From: Hygrocybe punicea
Taxonomy: Eukaryota > Basidiomycota > Agaricomycetes > Agaricales > Hygrophoraceae
DNA length: 64,000 bases
Assembly (NCBI GenBank): GCA_963556145.1
Contig: OY744468.1
Location: 186,001 to 250,000 of the forward strand
Direction of reading: 5' to 3'
The notes below the pieces were generated by a model. That model did not search any database. It was not told where the DNA came from and saw only the letters and a list, made by a program, of their open reading frames with translations. This document shows, in pieces, positions 58,146-64,000 of the stretch. Each line of letters opens with the position of its first letter. Within the stretch, counting starts at the first letter, position 1. Both the position numbers and the translations under genes were made by a program.

Positions 58146-58322
58146 AATGACAAACAGTAAATACAAAATAATTATATATGTGACACTACAAATTGCCTTT
58201 TTTGGATGGTTAACCACGGTTTAGCCATTGCCACAACAGTCCGGTCCAGCTAATAACCCATATATGGGTTAGCCATTGTTAGCCATAGCCGAGCTGAGCC
58301 GGACCACACCATGGCAACACTA

Positions 58323-59460
58323 ATTACCATCTTGGCTATTGCAGTGGTGTTTGGTCCTGATAAGCAAACAAAGTGAGTACATCATTCTGATTGATGTCTG
58401 CCATTCCTCAATATCACAGTTGGTTGCTTTTGGAACATAGACATATGGAATTGATACAGAAGCCACTGTTTGTGGGGAAAGATGGGTAGCAGCTCTCAAT
58501 GGAGTAGAAGTAGAAGGCTGGGGCCAGGGACTCATAGGATTAGAAGGTGCACCAGAATGTCCAAGTGCAGCATTTGCAGTTAGTGAACAGCACAAGTCTA
58601 CTGCTGGGTTTTTTCCTGCAACCCATACCCATAACCATCGATACCCATACCTGTTGCCATGGGTACAGGTTTGCTGGGGTTAATCCGCAGGTCTTCAGTG
58701 GTGTCTGGGTGGTGCTGGACACACTACCATTCTCCCAGTTACCTCACAGTTGCAGTGCTGATGTCAATTGACGTGGTGGTGTGCATCCACAAGGTATGTT
58801 GGTGGTGGGTTTGTAGGGGTTAATCCTTACAATGACTGATGTTGATGGTGCACACTGTGATGACAAGTGTGGTTGTAGATCTGGATAGGAATCTACAAAA
58901 GATGGATGATCAGCTAATGAGTGATCTGAGGAGTTTAGTTTTCTATAAAGCTGTCTAATTAATCCAACCCAAATCCAGGGGTTCCAGAACAGAGAAGTGT
59001 GGGGAGAAGGTTGAAGAAAGATATTAGATAATATGAAGAGTGGACTTATTGTACTTTGCACGTGACTTGGCCATTGCCATGTTTGGTAATCATTTTGATA
59101 GGTAGATGTTGAATCGCTGTAGCTCACTCAATTCATGGCTGTTTCTTATGAAATTTTGTATTTGAGCTCCCAAAATATAATTCTAGTTGCACCTCCAAGC
59201 AGGAGGCCCAATTTTCCATTTTTAAAAAGTCAAAATTTTGGATCGCCACCTGCAGTCGGATGGCTCATGCGAATACAAAACGCTTGGAAATTCTATTTAA
59301 ACTATCTACCAATGTCCACCCAAAACCCTTTTAGTTGCTGGCCAAAGTTGGTTCAAAGACGGTCTGTCCCCCTCGTGTTATTCCCTGGACACGGATCAAC
59401 TCCTCCACCTTCCAAATTGGGCCTGCAACCACAACCACGCTCGACTCGCTGCTCATCATC
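58323..59460. repeat. no gene; contains R3 fragment 58840-59050 (minus) and repeat motifs
   Basis: Sequence matching 44735-44940 in reverse lies at about 58840-59050 (ggggttccagaacagag, aagagtggact). A tcaattgacgtgg motif is near 58760. 59140-59400 shows nothing I can name. Confidence 0.5.
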
Positions 59461-60646
59461 ATGGTGCAGGGAAAGGCCATCACCAAGGACCTTCAGTGGA
59501 CAATAATACGGCTCAGCACTCATATGTCTGTGGACGATACTTCCATGTTCACTGATGTTGCCCCCCGCACTATCCGACGAATACTTGCACATTTCAATGT
59601 GACCAGTGAAGCGATGGTTTCATGACATATGAAGCCGCAGACACCCAAAGTTCTGTGTGATTATGATATGCAGGTGAGTGCCTCACATCTCTAACCTACA
59701 TCATCAGTTGACGCCCCAACAGTACATGCTGACTACACTAGCGAATTCGCCTGATATCTACCTCGATGAACTACGTATGGAGCTACAACAGACTTGTGGG
59801 GTGTCAGTATCCCTGTTGACCATATGGAGGACCCTTATAAAGAGAGGATATTCAATGAAAAAGGTGTGATATTTCTGACTTATTGATAATCCAATTTTTT
59901 CTCGCTGAATTGAGTGCTTACCAGCTTAGTCATGTTGCAATCGAACGATCTGCCACAGCCTGACTGGAATTCGCTTCACGCATTGGTACTTACCAGGCGG
60001 ATCAACTCATTTTTGTTGATGAGAGTATGGTGGATCATCGCACAACATACCGCAGCCGAGCGTGGGTGATACGTGAGCAGAAGGTGACTCGTAAAGCATT
60101 TTTTTGTTGTGGGCAACGGTACGTACAACAACAAACAAACTACCTGTATGACAATATGCTGACATTGATGCAGTTACTCAATTCTACCAGCACTTTCTCT
60201 CAATGATGGATTTATTCATTGCGACGTCATTGAAGGCTCATTTGATGCCGAATTGTTTTCAATCTTCATCCAACGTCTCCTGGACCAGATGCGCCCATTT
60301 CTGGAGCCAAATTCCAATCATAATGGATAATTGCTGCATCCACAAAAATGATGAGCTTTTGGACCTCATTGAATCACGGTGAGTCACTCTAATATTCTTT
60401 GACATGTACTTATATGATTTTAGTGGTGTACACTATGAATTCCTGCCGCCATATTCACCTGACTACAATCCAATCGAACTTGCATTTTCGGCCATGAAAT
60501 ATCACTTGCGCCGCAAAGGGGAATATGTCCGATTATCAATGACAGAGCTCTCATACACAGATGTTTGCTGCACATTGCTTGAGGCCCTTTATGAGAGTAC
60601 CCTTGCAGATATCTTTGGATGGTTCAGGCATTGTGGATATGTATGA
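59461..60646 (+). pseudogene. IS630/Tc1-like DDE transposase, second copy, damaged
   Basis: ATG at 59461 (MVQGKAITKDLQWTIIRLST) with a helix-turn-helix region, then an in-frame TGA after SEAMVS, then CDYDMQ and an intron. LTPQQYMLTTLANSPDIYL and TIWRTLIKRGYSMKK follow, then LIFVDESMVDHRTTYRS (first Asp), LSLNDGFIHCDVIEGSF, and a frame change near 60300 before MDNCCIHKN (second Asp). It ends LPPYSPDYNPIELAFS (Glu) and GWFRHCGYV. Colinear with 21583-22761 but with at least three lesions. No terminal repeats of its own could be placed. Confidence 0.82.
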
Positions 60647-60987
60647 TTTTTTGACTGTTTTTTTTTTGTGAATTGTTGTATCTGTTAATTGTAGGTACAA
60701 GTTCTTGTATGTGTGTCTGTATACCCTCAGCTACTTGATGTTGAAAGAAGAAATTTGTTGTGACAGTCATTTGTGATGTCAAAATACTCCAAGCTTCCAA
60801 TATATATATTCATTTAGATCAGTAATGAGCTCTTGTCAGAAATAAAACACCCACAAGTGGGTGTGGAGCAAAAGCCAAAGCTGTATTCTTCACTAGCCTT
60901 ATATCATCTTACAATCCAATGTTAGAGCACACCACAAACCATATCAGTAATTTGTCTAGCTAAAACATATCTAACTAGACTCCTAGA

Positions 60988-61550
60988 TCAAGCAGTAATA
61001 GGTTCATCTGCCATTTGAAAGGTACCGGCCTTGAGAGCCTCAACATCTTCCTCAGCATAGCGGATGATCAGATCAGCCATCCCCTTCCCAATTTCCAGCC
61101 ATTCTGAGAGCTTTTCGACAGTGACACAATCACCTGTGAGTTGGTTGATTCGTCAATACCCCTCTTTGTTGAATTTCTCTGCGTGAGCACTAAACTCTTC
61201 TCCAGAATGTTCCAGGTGATGATCACAGTACTGAAGCCATTTCGTTATGGCAGGATATTCGACGCACACTGGGGCTGCTAGTTGATTGGGGATTGGAGTG
61301 TTCGGCATCATCGGCAGCATATAACCAGCTTGTGGAAACCAGAAGGGGGGCAGGGCCATCATTCCTGGGTGGCCGTATGCGAAGTTGTGCATGGCAGGAT
61401 CAGGTGCAGTCACCGGCAGGTGCTGGGCAGGTTTCCTGGTGCGCAGTCCATTGTCGTAGCAGTTGACGGTTGGGGCTTGATGTCGCCAGTATACGTCTCA
61501 GGGTTTTTTACCTGCAATGGTGTAAGCACGAATGAAGAATGATGTAGGTG
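60988..61550 (-). pseudogene. SAM-like-domain transposon-linked protein, second copy, truncated
   Basis: The minus strand reads DPAMHNFAYGHPGMM, then EYPAITKWLQYCDHH and GEEFSAHAEKFNKEGY, a TGA at 61153-61155, then RINQLTGDCVTVEKLSEWLE and AEEDVEALKAGTFQM to a TGA at 60988. It aligns with the C-terminal third of the protein at 28551-30441, where the TGA position is an Arg codon (CGC). The N-terminal part is missing. It converges with the transposase at 59461-60646. Confidence 0.78.
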
Positions 61551-61615
61551 AAAACAAAAAATACAATGAGTGACGTCCAAAGATTGATGTTTGGCTCCAT
61601 GATTGGGTAACAGAG

Positions 61616-61867
61616 TAGTGCTGCCAAAGTTCGGTTCAGAACCGAACCGAACCGGAAGTTCGGTTCAGTCCAGCACCTTGGGCTGACTGAACCCCGGGTC
61701 CAGTTCAGGGTTCAGGCGACCCCCTCGTTGTTTAAACAGTTCACGAGCGGTTCAGAACTGCTGAACCGATGTCTGCAGGCATGTATATTTTGCTCACACG
61801 AAAGTTGTACTCACATGCCGATTTCGGCAAATTTCCGTTTTTAGTCACCAAAGTTTCGTCTCAGACT
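61616..61867. mobile_element. left end of a TAGTGCTGCC-terminus element; right end unresolved
   Basis: TAGTGCTGCCAAAGTTCGG opens a region rich in gttcggttcag and its complement, as in the element at 45186-47821. Left flank taacagag (61608-61615). No matching right end with that flank is visible to 64000; it may lie in the N gap. Confidence 0.6.
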
Positions 61868-62067
61868 NNNNNNNNNNNNNNNNNNNNNNNNNNNNNNNNN
61901 NNNNNNNNNNNNNNNNNNNNNNNNNNNNNNNNNNNNNNNNNNNNNNNNNNNNNNNNNNNNNNNNNNNNNNNNNNNNNNNNNNNNNNNNNNNNNNNNNNNN
62001 NNNNNNNNNNNNNNNNNNNNNNNNNNNNNNNNNNNNNNNNNNNNNNNNNNNNNNNNNNNNNNNNNNN
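61868..62067. other. assembly gap (200 N)
   Basis: Exactly 200 N, the same arbitrary size as the other gap. 62068-62655 after it has no recognisable gene; the frame at 62326-62658 is hydrophobic by chance. Confidence 0.95.
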
Positions 62068-62655
62068 ATTGCAAAATTTGCAATACATGACTCAGGCAAG
62101 TGGCATTGAAGTGATGTCACTAGATTGTGAGGATCAGCACCACCAAATGTGGTAAAAATTATTACACAATGGTGGATCCCATCATTCAAGCACTCAGATA
62201 CAATGGAATACTTGCACTTATATTGATACCACTACGTGTACTCATACACAAGGCACTTATAGTATGTGTATTAGTCAGACAAGGCATTGGAAACATGATC
62301 TACTGTTGTAATTGAGCTGTGACAATTGGTCTACCATACTGCATGTGCATTAACCTTGTGTGGAAGAGTAGAAATATGTCAAGACTCTGCCATTTTTGGT
62401 CATCTCCTTTTGGTGACCTGGATCAGATTCTGCAATCTCAAGTCAAGTGGGATCTACAGCATCAGTTGTGTTCCTGTACCATCTGATTGGGTCCCATGTG
62501 TCAATGTCTGTCTATCATGGGTGTTGGCTCTCTTAGTGTGGTGCCCTTTGTGCCTGTATTTGCTTATCATTTTAGTTTATTATCTATCATGTATGGCCTG
62601 GGGTGAAAAGTGGCACTGTGTTGGAGTAGCTGTATGTAGGTCTTGGCCACAAATT

Positions 62656-62976
62656 TAGTGTTGCCACAACTAGACTAGTCATAGTCGCGACTACATAATC
62701 ACAACTATGACTAGACTATTTACACCAAAATTTTAGTAGTCATAGTTGATAGTTGCAGCTAAAGTTGCAGCTTAGCTGGTCATTGTAGTCAACTAAACTT
62801 GAGAATAGTCAACTATAATTAAACAAATGTATGTTAAATCACTTATAAATACCAGAACAGACATGATATAATTTTAGTCAACTAGATAGTCATAGTTGCA
62901 ACTAGCTGAGTTGCAGCTAAAATCAACTATGACTATGACTGCCAGTTGACTAGTAGTCTTAGTCGTGGCAGCACTA
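62656..62976. mobile_element. 321-bp MITE with TAGTGTTGCC ends and perfect TSD
   Basis: The left end TAGTGTTGCCACAACTAGAC and the complement of the right end TAGTGCTGCCACGACTAAGA match with few changes. The TSD CACAAATT is exact (62648-62655, 62977-62984). The interior is tagtcatagttg-type repeats. Confidence 0.93.
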
Positions 62977-62984
62977 CACAAATT

Positions 62985-63961
62985 ATCCACATACAATTTC
63001 CTGAAACACAGTTGTATTATTTGACACACCATCTTTTCAGAAAACATACTTCCATTTGGAATGTTTTGATTGCAATGAATGATCTTGAATCTAAATTGAG
63101 TGAGGTTCAACTCCCAGGGCAGATCGAGGGTACTCACCATCTTACCCCTCCATTGCAATGGACTCTCTGCCAGTGTAGTGTATTCTGAACAGGGACATTT
63201 GCACATCGTTTTTACCAGTGAGTCTTGTGTTACATGTTCTCGACAAGGCTAGTGTTGCCTCAACTCAGCTGGTCAGAAAAAGCTGATCCCGGTCTGCATT
63301 TCTGGTGCACAACCAGGTTTCTCATAGGCCTATAATTGGAAGATATAGGCAATATCTTCCAATTATAGGCCTATGAGAAACCTGGTTGTGCACCAGAAAT
63401 GCAGGACCAGGATCAGCTTTTTTCTGACCAGCTGAGTTGAGGCAACACTAGACAAGGCTACCCAATCTCCCTTCTGAAGTTGATTCTCACTTTTCCTTGT
63501 AGTAGAGCCAACATCTTACTCAGATGCACCCCCAGGATACTGAAGAGCACCACCTTTGTCTCCTCTGTCAGACACTCTAGGGATGTCAGGTGAGAGAGAT
63601 CACATTTTCCACACAGAAAATATATCTGTTTCAGGGCTTGGGCAGCGAGTTGAGTTCCGAGCCAAGTGTGGGAGTGGCCCCAGATTCAGATGCAAGAAAA
63701 TCATCTCTCACTGTGCTGGACTTAAATCTCAACTTCATTGGTTTGTTCAGTGCAGCAAGCAAGATGTTGGTTGGAAATGAATATGTCGCTATGCTTAAGT
63801 ACACCAAAGATGACTACCAATGCAGGAGCTGTGGGATTGTTGTGATGGGCCAACCTGGCATTGGTGAGTCCATTTGCAACATTGAGCTTACCCTTAGTAA
63901 TTCATTTGGGCTTGTAGGGAAAACTATGTTTCTCCACTATATCCTGATCAATACAATCTGA
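62985..63961 (+). pseudogene. second Crinkler-type NTPase, 5' part, runs off or breaks near the window end
   Basis: The header frame has TSIWNVLIAMNDLESKLSE, like the LWKV header, and further on GHLHIVFTS, like LHIVVQ. After the MITE at 63250-63450 and intron-like sequence come LDLNLNFIGLFSAASKMLVG, VAMLKYTKDDYQCRSCG and IVVMGQPGIG. Then an intron (63864-63917) splits the Walker A Gly codon, and KTMFLHYILINTI precedes a TGA. The intron sits at the same position and phase as in the gene at 13720-16490, showing common descent. The stop right after the Walker A helix suggests a broken gene unless another intron intervenes. The N-terminal end may be cut by the MITE at 62656-62976. Confidence 0.65.
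63250..63450. mobile_element. 201-bp near-perfect palindromic MITE, perfect TSD
   Basis: TAGTGTTGCCTCAACTCAGC and its exact complement form the ends. The arms pair through to the centre (gatataggcaatatc). The TSD GACAAGGC is exact (63242-63249, 63451-63458). It lies inside the Crinkler-type gene, probably in an intron. Confidence 0.95.
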
Positions 63962-64000
63962 AGGCATGACCCACAGCATACCAGATGGAGAGGTGGAGAA

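Larger units (their letters stand above)
36869..58322. mobile_element. probable 21.5-kb composite element with TAGTGTTGCCATGG termini
   Basis: The left end is TAGTGTTGCCATGG (36869) and the right end its complement at 58322, 14 bp identical. Both subterminal regions are full of ttagcc/ggctaa motifs. Flanks attactgt (36861-36868) and attaccat (58323-58330) agree at 6 of 8 bases. It contains a decayed hAT transposase (50711-54598), which may be its own enzyme, and several nested insertions that explain the size. The boundaries rest on the shared terminus and an imperfect TSD, so the pairing is probable, not proven. Confidence 0.65.

Noticed and set aside
62326..62658. Hydrophobic 110-residue plus-strand ORF as a membrane protein
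   Set aside because: T/G-rich composition gives chance hydrophobicity; no homologous motif and it ends at a MITE.

Overview
The window reads as transposon-dense, gene-poor chromosome from a basidiomycete, most likely an Agaricomycete. The reasons are short GT-AG introns, a fungal-type TET/JBP dioxygenase, Crinkler-type NTPases, Agaricomycete-type hAT and IS630/Tc1-like transposases, and several expanded gene families that I know only from mushroom-forming fungi. Most coding segments outside one 10-kb element are broken. I see no rRNA, tRNA or CRISPR. Two runs of exactly 200 N (19415-19614, 61868-62067) are assembly gaps.

Layout. 1-3.9 kb: a hAT element (243-3777) with a perfect 8-base target-site duplication (TSD), inserted in a repetitive region. 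4-10.6 kb: a tandem array, two ~1.64-kb LTR-like repeats (R1), fragments of a second LTR family (R2), a partial foldback element and a broken Ulp1-type protease. 10.8-17.5 kb: a hypothetical gene and a decayed Crinkler-type NTPase. 17.6-20.1 kb: two long foldback elements around an E2 ubiquitin-conjugating enzyme remnant. 20.1-36.2 kb: an unknown gene split by a nested stack. R1 sits in the gene (TSD GCATG, 20280-34888). Element X sits in R1 (20602-33151). A 10,121-bp element sits in X (20994-31114, TSD CTCTTGTC). A hAT-type foldback MITE also sits in R1. 36.9-58.3 kb: a probable 21.5-kb composite with the same terminal motif, holding a coiled-coil transposase-like gene, a decayed hAT transposase, an expanded gene of unknown function, and nested small elements. 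58.3-64 kb: a second transposase plus SAM-like gene pair, two small MITEs with perfect TSDs, and the start of a second Crinkler-type NTPase.

The main observation is the 10.1-kb element. It has ~0.5-kb terminal inverted repeats starting TAGTGTTGCC and a perfect 8-base TSD. It carries four genes that read through without evident stops: a DDE transposase, a TET/JBP-type 2OG-Fe(II) dioxygenase keeping its HxD, distal His and Arg, a protein-kinase-like gene, and a SAM-like-domain protein. The same TAGTGTTGCC terminus bounds at least four other elements here (201 bp, 321 bp, 2.6 kb, ~21.5 kb), each with an 8-base TSD. This suggests one terminal-repeat superfamily ranging from tiny MITEs to large cargo carriers with a possible DNA-modification function. 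All family calls were made by eye from translated motifs; nothing was searched.
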